44,635 bases of DNA from Promethearchaeota archaeon. GTDB taxonomy: Archaea; Asgardarchaeota; Lokiarchaeia; Sigyniarchaeales; SOKP01. The DNA lies in assembly GCA_004524535.1 (NCBI GenBank), contig SDNY01000014.1:1-44635 (forward strand), written 5' to 3'. A program made the position numbers and the translations under genes. The notes under the pieces were generated by a model, which was not told the DNA's origin, searched no databases, and was given only the letters and a program-made list of their open reading frames with translations. This document shows positions 9,250 through 17,514 of this stretch, piece by piece; position 1 is the first letter of the stretch, and every line of letters starts with the position of its first letter.

Positions 9250-10605
9250 TTATTCTTCAGGGGGTTGCCTTTGAAAATCATCTTTACAATTCCCACATTT
9301 GCATTTCCAATCCTCGGGCAAGTCTTTATATAATAAATCTTGTTTTGCCTCATCATAAACATATCCACATCCTTCACATTTCCATTTATATATGCCAACA
9401 GCCTTGCGTAGCTCATCTTCTTGAATCTCCGAATCCATATTCTTGTTAACATATGGGATGGCCTTTTTTTCCCCAAATAAGATTGCTCCTTTAAGTTTAT
9501 TATCTTTAAGGATAATTTTTTTATAACAATTCCCTTTCTTATCTACAGCTTTCAGAATTTCCCATCCTGCTCCTACTTGATCAATATCTTCGGGATCGAA
9601 CACTCCTACTGAAGTTAAATCGATTCCAACTATCTTAAGTGTATTTTTTGGTACAGTACCATGATATTCTATAGTTTTCTTACCAAGCACTGAAGCGGCA
9701 ATTATTTTAGATTGTTCTATACATGCGGGAATAATACCCCAAGTTTGATTATTAAATTCAATGCAGTCGCCAATAGCATAAACATCCTCTACACTTGTCT
9801 CTAAATATTTATTTACTATAATTCCTCGATTAGTTTCCAATCCTGCCTGTCTTGCTAAGTCTAGGGTTGCTCTAATTCCAGCTTGAATCAACACTATTTC
9901 TGCCTCAAATTCACGTCCATCTTTTAATTTAATTCCTTTTACTTTCTCGTCTCCAAGAATCTCTTCTGTAGCGGCGCTAAGAACAACCTTAATTCCCATA
10001 TCCTCAATAACTTTTTCTAACATTCCTCCGCAATCGACATCTAGTTGTCTTGGTAAGAGCCTCGGGAAAAACTCCACAACAGTAGTGTCTAATCCACAAT
10101 TTTTTATCTGTTTAGCAAGTTCAAGACCTAATAAACCGCCTCCAATAATGATCGCTTTTGAAACCTTATTTTTATCGATATATTCTTTTATTTCTAAAGC
10201 ATTATCAATATTTCTTAATGTAAAAACTCCTTTACCAATCATTTCATTTGCATTCTTAATTTGAGGAATATTTGGCATGCTACCTGTTGCGATAATTAAT
10301 TTATCATACTCAATCGGCTCACTCTCTCCCTCAAAGAACACATGCTTATGTTCAGGATGAATTCTGTTTATTTTCTTACCTAAAGTGGTCTTTATATTCT
10401 TCGTGTTATACCATTCTTGTTTAAATACAATCAGATCCTCAATAGTTACTTGCTCAGAAATCAATTCCGGAAGTTTAATTCGGGTATAATAGAGATATTT
10501 TTCAAGAGAATATATCTCGATCTCCGCCTCTTTATCAAGCATGCGAATGTTTTGAGCCGAAAAAGTTCCCGCCACATTATTTCCTATAATTACAACTTTC
10601 ATCAT
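9250..10605 (-). CDS. NADH:rubredoxin oxidoreductase-like FAD/NAD(P) protein with C-terminal rubredoxin domain
   Basis: VVIIGNNVAGTFSAQNIR, AIIIGGGLLGLELA, VYAIGDCIEF; C-terminus WKCEGCGYVYDEAKQDLLYKDLPEDWKCKCGNCKDDF. Confidence 0.92.
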   Translation of the reverse strand: MMKVVIIGNNVAGTFSAQNIRMLDKEAEIEIYSLEKYLYYTRIKLPELISEQVTIEDLIVFKQEWYNTKNIKTTLGKKINRIHPEHKHVFFEGESEPIEYDKLIIATGSMPNIPQIKNANEMIGKGVFTLRNIDNALEIKEYIDKNKVSKAIIIGGGLLGLELAKQIKNCGLDTTVVEFFPRLLPRQLDVDCGGMLEKVIEDMGIKVVLSAATEEILGDEKVKGIKLKDGREFEAEIVLIQAGIRATLDLARQAGLETNRGIIVNKYLETSVEDVYAIGDCIEFNNQTWGIIPACIEQSKIIAASVLGKKTIEYHGTVPKNTLKIVGIDLTSVGVFDPEDIDQVGAGWEILKAVDKKGNCYKKIILKDNKLKGAILFGEKKAIPYVNKNMDSEIQEDELRKAVGIYKWKCEGCGYVYDEAKQDLLYKDLPEDWKCKCGNCKDDFQRQPPEE

Positions 10606-10657
10606 TTTTTAATGGTTTTTTTAATATTTTAAAGTTTTTATTATAAGTTCTAAATTT

Positions 10658-10667
10658 GAACATGTTC
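10658..10667. promoter_or_regulatory. Palindromic operator candidate GAACATGTTC (in TTTGAACATGTTCGAA), NROR/cooS divergent intergenic region
   Basis: Perfect 10-bp palindrome; identical core at 14581 and 15022. An extra GTTC half-site lies just upstream (aagttctaaatttgaacatgttcgaa). Confidence 0.65.
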
Positions 10668-10776
10668 GAATAAGGTTTTAAAATAGATATAAAATATATG
10701 CTATTTAGTTTATAAGAACTATATTTATAAACTTAGTTTTCCTAAAGAATTAAAACAAATAAAGGTTTGAAGAAAA

Positions 10777-12681
10777 ATGGAAGGAGAAAGAATTTCATAT
10801 CATAAATCGGTACAAAAAGTCTATGAACGTATAAAAAAAGATGGTATGATTAATATCTGGGATCGGTTTGAAGCTCAAGGATTTGGTGGTGATCCTGATA
10901 AAAGATGTCCATTCTGCTTGAAGGGTGCTAGATGTGATTTATGCTCTAATGGTCCTTGTCGAGCAGATGTATCTATTGATAAGCGAGGGGTCTGTGGAAT
11001 CACAGCGGATGGTATGGCTATGCGGATGATGCTTCTAAGAAACGTAATGGGTACTTCCACATATCATTATCACACAGAAACTACACTAAAAACGTTAAAA
11101 GCGACAATTGAAGGAAAAACTCCGTTTAAAATCAGTGAACCGCAAAAATTAAAAAGTTTTGCAAATCGATTAGGGTTAGATACTTCTGGTTCGGATAATG
11201 ATATTGCTTTAAGATTATATAATGCTGTTAAGGAAGATTTCAATAGACCTTTTGATGAGCCCAGCAAGATTGTTGAAGCTTTAGCACCTAAAGAAAGACA
11301 GGAGGTATGGAAAAAAATTAGAATTTATCCTGGCGGTCTTTATGGTGAAATGATGTTCTCTACAAGTTCATGTTTGACGAATGTAGATGGATACTATGCA
11401 AGCTTAGCCTTAAAAGCAATGCGATTAGGAATCGCTATGGCATATCAAAGTCAAATTGTCAATGAATTTATTCAAGATATTCTTTTTAATGTTCCAAGAC
11501 CTCATAAAATGCGGGTAAATCTTGGTGTATTGGATCCTGATTATGTTAATATTATACCCAATGGACATGAACCGTTCCTTGGATTTGCAATGGTTCAATT
11601 GGCAAGAAAGCCTGAATGGCAAGAGAAAGCGAAAGCGGTTGGTGCTAAAGGCCTTCGAATTATCGCTAATATTGAAACTGGACAGGAAATGATTCAGAGA
11701 TGGGAGATGGACGATGTTTTCTATGGTTTTACGGGAAATTGGATAATGCAAGAAGCAGTTCTTGCAAGCGGATGTATTGATGCATTTGTATGCGATATGA
11801 ATTGTTCAATGCCAATCGATCCACTTTATGCTGAAAAATACAAGTTCAAATTAATTCCCGTATCAGAAGTGGTTGCCTTTGAAGGAATTGATGAAAGACT
11901 TGATTATATCCCTGAAAAAGCAGAAGAACAAGCAGCAACATTGCTTCAAATGGCAATTGATAATTTTAAAGATCGCCATGCAAGCATAGAACCTGTAATA
12001 GGATTAGATATGAATGAGGCTGTAGTTGGCTTTTCTACGGAAAGTATCGTTGAAGCATTAGGTGGATCCTTAACACCTCTTCTTGACGCAATAAAAGATG
12101 GTACTATAAGAGGCGTTGCGGGACTTGTTTCTTGTACAAGTCTTAGAGATAAGGGTCAAGATGTACATACTGTTGCTGTAGCTAAAGAATTAATTAAAAG
12201 AGATGTCTTGGTGCTGTCTATGGGATGTGGAAATGGGGGAGTACAAGTCGCAGGATTATGTTCTCCAGAAGCAAAAGATTTAGCAGGACCTGGTCTCAAG
12301 GCTCTTTGCGAAAAATTGGGCACACCTCCAGTCCTAAGTTATGGAACATGTACGGATACAGGACGGGTGGCTGATCTCATTGCCGCTGTTTCAGATGCAC
12401 TTGGAGGTGTTCCAATCCCTGATTTGCCTGTTGTTGCTGTCGCACCAGAATATATGGAGCAAAAAGCAACTATTGATGCGATTTTTGCCCTCGCGTTTGG
12501 ACTTTACACCTATGTGAATCCTGTTCCTACGGTTACAGGAGGACCAGATTTAGTCAAATTATTAACTGTTGACTGTAAAGATGTTACTGGTGGAATATTA
12601 CATGTTGAAACTGATACGATTCAAGCTGTTGATGCAATGTTAGAACACATTGAAGCAAATCGTAAGAAGTTGGGATTATGA
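10777..12681 (+). CDS. cooS: CooS-family carbon monoxide dehydrogenase scaffold protein with atypical active site (HCP-like ligand pattern)
   Basis: RCPFCLKGARCDLCSNGPCR...NIIPNGHEPFLG...VCDMNCSMP...GLVSCTSL...SMGCGNGG...SYGTCTDTGR...EQKA; full-length alignment by eye to CODH-II. Confidence 0.9.
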   Translation: MEGERISYHKSVQKVYERIKKDGMINIWDRFEAQGFGGDPDKRCPFCLKGARCDLCSNGPCRADVSIDKRGVCGITADGMAMRMMLLRNVMGTSTYHYHTETTLKTLKATIEGKTPFKISEPQKLKSFANRLGLDTSGSDNDIALRLYNAVKEDFNRPFDEPSKIVEALAPKERQEVWKKIRIYPGGLYGEMMFSTSSCLTNVDGYYASLALKAMRLGIAMAYQSQIVNEFIQDILFNVPRPHKMRVNLGVLDPDYVNIIPNGHEPFLGFAMVQLARKPEWQEKAKAVGAKGLRIIANIETGQEMIQRWEMDDVFYGFTGNWIMQEAVLASGCIDAFVCDMNCSMPIDPLYAEKYKFKLIPVSEVVAFEGIDERLDYIPEKAEEQAATLLQMAIDNFKDRHASIEPVIGLDMNEAVVGFSTESIVEALGGSLTPLLDAIKDGTIRGVAGLVSCTSLRDKGQDVHTVAVAKELIKRDVLVLSMGCGNGGVQVAGLCSPEAKDLAGPGLKALCEKLGTPPVLSYGTCTDTGRVADLIAAVSDALGGVPIPDLPVVAVAPEYMEQKATIDAIFALAFGLYTYVNPVPTVTGGPDLVKLLTVDCKDVTGGILHVETDTIQAVDAMLEHIEANRKKLGL

Positions 12682-12715
12682 TTTATAATTTTACTAATGT
12701 ATTGAGGGAAAAGAA

Positions 12716-13033
12716 ATGGAAGTAGCTTCTATTAAAAATCTGAATAGTTTGATTGAATATCAAGAGAAGTCAGTTGTGAGTAAAACTTTAATCGATAAGA
12801 AAGTTGGTACTGTCACCCTTTTTGCTTTTGATAAAGATCAAGGATTAAGCGAACATACAACTCCTTTTGATGCACTTGTTTACATTTTTGATGGTGAAGC
12901 AGAAATTACAATTAGTGGCAAACCATACCATCTTAAAAAAGATCAAATGCTTATTATGCCCGCAAATGATCCTCACGCACTCAGAGCAATAGAGAAATAT
13001 AAAATGATGCTCATAATGATTAAATCTGATTAA
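12716..13033 (+). CDS. Cupin domain protein
   Basis: LSEHTTPFDALVYIFDGEAEITISGKPYHLKKDQMLIMPANDPHAL cupin motifs. Confidence 0.9.
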   Translation: MEVASIKNLNSLIEYQEKSVVSKTLIDKKVGTVTLFAFDKDQGLSEHTTPFDALVYIFDGEAEITISGKPYHLKKDQMLIMPANDPHALRAIEKYKMMLIMIKSD

Positions 13034-13094
13034 AATTGAACTTTTTTCGTATTTAAATTTGGGTAATTTTTTTTTTTAATTTAATTTCTTAATC

Positions 13095-13106
13095 TTAACA
13101 TGTTAA
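13095..13106. promoter_or_regulatory. Palindrome TTAACATGTTAA upstream of the second desulfoferrodoxin gene
   Basis: Perfect 12-bp palindrome sharing the AACATGTT core of the GAACATGTTC sites, 39 bp before the ATG at 13146. Confidence 0.4.
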
Positions 13107-13145
13107 AAAGAAAAGTGAGGATTAATAAAATAAAGAGGTGTCAAT

Positions 13146-13520
13146 ATGGTAAAAGAAGTTTATAAATGTAATAACTGCGGGACGGTCCTTTTCGCTACTG
13201 CTGACTATATAGAGTGTTGTAAACAAGAAATGAAGTTATTAGAACCAAAAACAGCAGATTGGAAAGGTGAAAAACATGTTCCAAAGATTACAATTGATGG
13301 CAATAACGTAACTGTTGATGTTGGAATCAGTATGGGAGCGCCACACCCAATGACCCCTGAACACTCGATTCAATGGATTAACTTAATAGGTAATGACTTC
13401 TACGAAAAGAAAAATTTAAAACCGGGGGATGAACCAAAAGCAACATTCGTAGTTGCGAATACAGACGGACTTTGGGCACGGGAATATTGTAATCTCCATG
13501 GTTTATGGAAGTCATCTTAA
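13146..13520 (+). CDS. dfx: Desulfoferrodoxin / superoxide reductase, second paralogue
   Basis: CNNCGT...ECCKQ and TADWKGEKHVPKITIDGNNVTVDVGIS...REYCNLHGLWKSS, nearly identical to 2484..2873 in blocks. Confidence 0.92.
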   Translation: MVKEVYKCNNCGTVLFATADYIECCKQEMKLLEPKTADWKGEKHVPKITIDGNNVTVDVGISMGAPHPMTPEHSIQWINLIGNDFYEKKNLKPGDEPKATFVVANTDGLWAREYCNLHGLWKSS

Positions 13521-13527
13521 AACTAAA

Positions 13528-13541
13528 TTTTTTTTTTTTTT
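13528..13541 (+). terminator. Oligo-T tract, candidate archaeal terminator of the second dfx gene
   Basis: 14 consecutive T directly after the stop codon at 13520. Confidence 0.4.
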
Positions 13542-13664
13542 AATCTTATTTCTTAACCTAAATTTTTAGGCTTAAACAACCTTCTTGGAATTAAATTATA
13601 GAATTGTTCAGTATAATTCTTGACTTTTTTATTTATTTTTAGATCTCCATTTAAGAGTTTTTAT

Positions 13665-14519
13665 TCATTTTTTTTGTAATTTTATTGCATCTACGGGACA
13701 AATATCTACACACCTATTACAATAATAACACTCCCCCTTAGAACTATTCTTGTAGCTTTCTTGTGTAGGGCAAATTTTTTCACATAAACCACAATCAGTG
13801 CAAGCTTCTGTTCGACAGTATTTTAACTTACTAAATCGACTTGTAAATCCAGCTAAAGCGCCAAATGGACAAAGTAATCTACACCAAGGTCTATATATAA
13901 AAATACTCAAAACCATTACTGAAATTAACGAAATTAACGGAATTAAGAGCACCATTGCTAAAGGATCTCGGAAAAACGAATATCCTACAAAGGGGTTGAG
14001 TAATTGTAATAAAGCAATATTCCACACTACTATTATTAAAATTACAACTGCAAAAAACGACCATCTAATGATTCTTGCAGTTTTCTCTGATATATCTATT
14101 TTAAACTTTATATTCTTTTGTCCCTTGATACTTGATTTAAATTTTATTTTTGATATTAACTCTTGAACCGCACCAACAGGACAAGCATATCCACAAAATA
14201 TCCGACCAAAGACTAATGTTGTTAATAGTAAGATAATTAATACAATAATCATTGGGATAAGAGAGGTTATAATAGCATTTCCTCCAAGAGCACTCAAAAT
14301 TTGCTGAATTGGCATAACTACATTTGGGATTCCCCCTAATATTATGCCTCCTATGATAATTGATATTAAGTAGATTATTATACTTTTTTTCTTAGTAATC
14401 TTTTGCTTATAAATTAAAACTATAGCTAATGCACTGATAACTATCCAAAATATAAACATTGGTAAAGCAGTTATCATATTTAGTTGCGTGGTGTTATTTT
14501 GATTTATCATAAACATCAC
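13665..14519 (-). CDS. NapH/polyferredoxin-type membrane 4Fe-4S protein
   Basis: TM segments; FGRIFCGYACPVGAVQE, YRPWCRLLCPFGA and two 4Fe-4S motifs CTDCGLCEKICP, CYYCNRCVDICPVDA. Confidence 0.88.
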   Translation of the reverse strand: MMFMINQNNTTQLNMITALPMFIFWIVISALAIVLIYKQKITKKKSIIIYLISIIIGGIILGGIPNVVMPIQQILSALGGNAIITSLIPMIIVLIILLLTTLVFGRIFCGYACPVGAVQELISKIKFKSSIKGQKNIKFKIDISEKTARIIRWSFFAVVILIIVVWNIALLQLLNPFVGYSFFRDPLAMVLLIPLISLISVMVLSIFIYRPWCRLLCPFGALAGFTSRFSKLKYCRTEACTDCGLCEKICPTQESYKNSSKGECYYCNRCVDICPVDAIKLQKK

Positions 14520-14580
14520 TCCTTTTATTTTATATTTCTTTAATTAAACTAAAAAAAATAGCTAATATATAGTTTAATTT

Positions 14581-14590
14581 GAACATGTTC
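14581..14590. promoter_or_regulatory. Palindromic operator candidate GAACATGTTC, NapH-like/cupin divergent intergenic region
   Basis: Perfect repeat of the palindrome at 10658, between genes starting at 14519 (-) and 14643 (+). Confidence 0.65.
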
Positions 14591-14642
14591 TTGTTTAATA
14601 ATAAATTATAAGGAAGGTTATTATTTTATAAATATATTTAAA

Positions 14643-14993
14643 ATGGTGATAATCATTAAAATTATTAATGTTGATGAAGTAGATATTGCGGACACTCCCC
14701 ACAAAGTAGATGTAAGAAAATTAATTTCATATGAACATGCTACTATTGTTCGCATTGAGTTAAAACCAGGAGAGGCATTAAAAATGCATGTTACTCCTGT
14801 TGATGTTTGTTTTTTCATTTTGGAGGGTGAGGGAATAGTACAAATTGGGAAAGAAAAAGAAATTGTCAAAAAAAACAAGCTTATTTTTAGTCCTGCGAAA
14901 ATACCACACACGTTAATGAATGAATCAGATGCCAATTTCAGTTTTTTAGTATTAAAAACTCCCACACCTACAAGTGAAACAAAAATGCTTTAA
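14643..14993 (+). CDS. Cupin domain protein
   Basis: VRIELKPGEALKMHVTPVDVCFFILEGEGIVQIGKEKEIVKKNKLIFSPAKIPH. Confidence 0.88.
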   Translation: MVIIIKIINVDEVDIADTPHKVDVRKLISYEHATIVRIELKPGEALKMHVTPVDVCFFILEGEGIVQIGKEKEIVKKNKLIFSPAKIPHTLMNESDANFSFLVLKTPTPTSETKML

Positions 14994-15006
14994 TCATTTT
15001 TTTCCA

Positions 15007-15017
15007 TTTTTTTTTTT
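15007..15017 (+). terminator. Oligo-T tract downstream of the cupin gene
   Basis: 11 consecutive T after the stop at 14993; directly precedes the third palindrome. Confidence 0.35.
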
Positions 15018-15021
15018 AATT

Positions 15022-15031
15022 GAACATGTTC
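15022..15031. promoter_or_regulatory. Palindromic operator candidate GAACATGTTC upstream of the ferredoxin-type gene
   Basis: Third perfect copy, 39 bp before the ATG at 15071. Confidence 0.65.
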
Positions 15032-15070
15032 GAGAGTAAAAATAAATGATGTTCTCACTATTTTTCAAAT

Positions 15071-15835
15071 ATGACTGAAGCAAAGCAAGTAAAAAAAGTC
15101 GTAAGAAAGATAATCGAAATTGATGAGGATTTATGTACTGGATGTGGGAAATGTGTGACCTCGTGCGCAGAAGGAGCTTTAGCAATTATCGATGGAAAGG
15201 CGAAAGTTATAAATGATGTCTTCTGTGATGGTCTGGGAGCTTGTATCGGGGAATGCCCTGAAGATGCATTAAGAATAATTGAACGAGAAGCAGCAGAATT
15301 CGATGAGGAGGCTGTGGAAGAATATTTAGAAAAGCTTAAAGAAAATAAATCATCAATCCAACAATCTACACACTCTCACCAATGCAATTGTCCTTCTTCT
15401 CAGCCAATGGTGTTTGAGGGTAAATGGGAAGAAACCGAAATCACAGGAGATATTCCATCTGCATTGAGACAATGGCCAACAAAACTAACTTTAGTTAATC
15501 CCAACGCACCATACTTCAATAATAAGGAATTAGTAATCGCCTCAGATTGTTCGCCGTTTGCCTATGGTGATTTTCACAGAAAAATCTTGAGAGGGAAGCC
15601 ATTGGTAACAGTCTGCCCCATGTTAGGTCTTGGAGAAGTCGAGTTGGAAAAATTGGAGCAGATATTGAAATTGAATCCTATTGAAAACATTCAGCTGGTG
15701 TTAATGGAAGTTCCTTGCTGTCAAAAAATTAATATGTTTTTGGATCCGATATTGCAAACGATTGGCCGTAAGATATTTGTTGAGAAGACCATAATTGGTA
15801 GAGATGGTTCAATTATTAAAAGCCAGAATGGCTAA
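15071..15835 (+). CDS. 4Fe-4S dicluster ferredoxin-type protein with C-terminal Cys-containing domain
   Basis: CTGCGKCVTSCAEGAL...CDGLGACIGECPEDAL; C-terminal DCSPFAYGDFH...CPMLG...VPCCQKIN. Confidence 0.88.
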   Translation: MTEAKQVKKVVRKIIEIDEDLCTGCGKCVTSCAEGALAIIDGKAKVINDVFCDGLGACIGECPEDALRIIEREAAEFDEEAVEEYLEKLKENKSSIQQSTHSHQCNCPSSQPMVFEGKWEETEITGDIPSALRQWPTKLTLVNPNAPYFNNKELVIASDCSPFAYGDFHRKILRGKPLVTVCPMLGLGEVELEKLEQILKLNPIENIQLVLMEVPCCQKINMFLDPILQTIGRKIFVEKTIIGRDGSIIKSQNG

Positions 15836-16491
15836 ATTTTCAAGACAACCTTTTTTTTAATAATTTTTCTTAGCATAACTGATAAGGCAGATTTAGATTT
15901 TCCCAATTCATTAGCTAATTCTTCTAAGGAGATTTTTCGAGGAACTTCAAAAAATCCTGAATTAATTGCTTTTTCTAAAATTTTATCTTCCTCAAAACTT
16001 AATTTAGAACTAGGATCATCAATCTCATAAGGAGAATTACCAATTCTTAATAATTCAAAATCAATTCCTTTATTCTCAAAAAGAGTTAATAATTCATCAA
16101 TTCTTTTCCTCGTTGAAATTAGCTTCCAATAAGCATAGCCCTCCTTGACCTTAACCGGGAAATTTACTAAAACTCCGTATTTTATTACTCCATACAACAA
16201 ATATGGATCTTTTGTTTTCACATTAATTTTAACTTTATTTTCTTCTTTTTCTAAAATACTGAATTCAAAAACTGACCTGTGATTTCTAATTTCTTTAATA
16301 ATTGAATTAATATCATAATGCATTATTTCAACAATGGCATTTCCAATCGATTTTTCTAAATCATATGGTAAAAAATATAAAATTTCCATCTTTACATCAT
16401 GAAATTGACTAAATATATTAGAAAACCATAAATCGACAGGAAACTTGATTTTAATTCTTGCTAAACTTGTTTTATTTGAATCCATTTTCAA
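15832..16491 (-). CDS. HTH_10 (bacterio-opsin activator type) transcriptional regulator
   Basis: C-terminal AINSGFFEVPRKISLEELANELGKSKSALSVMLRKIIKKKV matches the HTH_10 consensus. Confidence 0.8.
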   Translation of the reverse strand: MKMDSNKTSLARIKIKFPVDLWFSNIFSQFHDVKMEILYFLPYDLEKSIGNAIVEIMHYDINSIIKEIRNHRSVFEFSILEKEENKVKINVKTKDPYLLYGVIKYGVLVNFPVKVKEGYAYWKLISTRKRIDELLTLFENKGIDFELLRIGNSPYEIDDPSSKLSFEEDKILEKAINSGFFEVPRKISLEELANELGKSKSALSVMLRKIIKKKVVLKI

Positions 16492-16585
16492 TGATAATTA
16501 AGATAGATTTATGAATTTAAGTTATTTTAGTTTTAAATAATTTTTAATAATTAATAATAAATAGATAGGTGTTCCTTCTATTATT

Positions 16586-17185
16586 ATGGTAGAAAATGAT
16601 AATCTACTATTAGGTATATGTGGAAGTCCAAGAAATCAAGGAACTGAATTTGCTGTTGAATATGCATTGGATTATGCTGCAAAAAAATTTGGATTTGAAA
16701 CTGAATTTTGGACAGTGAGAGGAAAGACAATAAAATTCTGCGTCCATTGCGATTATTGCATTCGTGAGAAAAAAGGGTGTATGCAGGTTGATAATTTAGC
16801 GGAGCTCTACCCTATTTTAGAAAAAGCAAAATTTTTACTATTTGGAACACCAATATTTCAAGGTAATTTATCAGGACAACTAAAAACCATTATGGATAGA
16901 TGTAGAGCATTAGTTGCGAAAAATTCAGAAGTATTTAAAAATAAGGTCGGAGCAGCTTTGGCGGTTGGGGGGGATCGAAATGGTGGTCAAGAAATTGCGA
17001 TTAGATCAATCTTAGATTTTTATCAACAGAATCATATAATTTGCGTCTCTGGAGGTGCCTTTGGAGCTAATTTAGGTGCCTCATTATGGACCAAGGATCT
17101 AGGTAAAAAAGGCGTTGAACAGGACGAGGAGGGTTTAAAAGGTATTAGAAAAGTTGTTAAAAGACTTGCTGAATTCAAGAAATAA
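16586..17185 (+). CDS. Iron-sulfur flavoprotein / NAD(P)H-dependent FMN reductase family
   Basis: GICGSPRNQGTEFAV and CVHCDYCIREKKGC compact Cys motif; LFGTPIFQGNLSGQLKTIMDR. Confidence 0.88.
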   Translation: MVENDNLLLGICGSPRNQGTEFAVEYALDYAAKKFGFETEFWTVRGKTIKFCVHCDYCIREKKGCMQVDNLAELYPILEKAKFLLFGTPIFQGNLSGQLKTIMDRCRALVAKNSEVFKNKVGAALAVGGDRNGGQEIAIRSILDFYQQNHIICVSGGAFGANLGASLWTKDLGKKGVEQDEEGLKGIRKVVKRLAEFKK

Positions 17186-17202
17186 ATAAAAAAAGAAGAT
17201 AA

Positions 17203-17514
17203 TTATGCCTTCAATTTGAATAAATCTTTAAATATTTTTTGAGCTTCTTTCTTCCGGAAACCAGAAATACCCCATAATTCTTTAAACCAATATTTTCCTT
17301 TCCACATTATAACTGGTGTATTTACAACACATCCTTCTTTATCACAAAACATTCCTACAAAATTAGGGTCATTTAATAATTGTTGTACAAATTCCTCATC
17401 GTCAATGTCTTTCTCGACATAGGGAAGCTCATTTTCCTTCATCCATGCTTTAAATTCTTTACAATGCGAGCAGCCCTCTTTTGTAATCACAATAGGTAAT
17501 TGAATATCTGACAT
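17203..17514 (-). CDS. Glutaredoxin/thioredoxin-fold protein
   Basis: IVITKEGCSHCKEFKAWMKENELPYVEKDIDDEEF. Confidence 0.75.
   Translation of the reverse strand: MSDIQLPIVITKEGCSHCKEFKAWMKENELPYVEKDIDDEEFVQQLLNDPNFVGMFCDKEGCVVNTPVIMWKGKYWFKELWGISGFRKKEAQKIFKDLFKLKA

Noticed and set aside
9204-9476. Track ORFs 9204..9449 (+) and 9219..9476 (-)
   Set aside because: Overlap the NROR C-terminal rubredoxin domain and the rubredoxin-like ORF out of frame.
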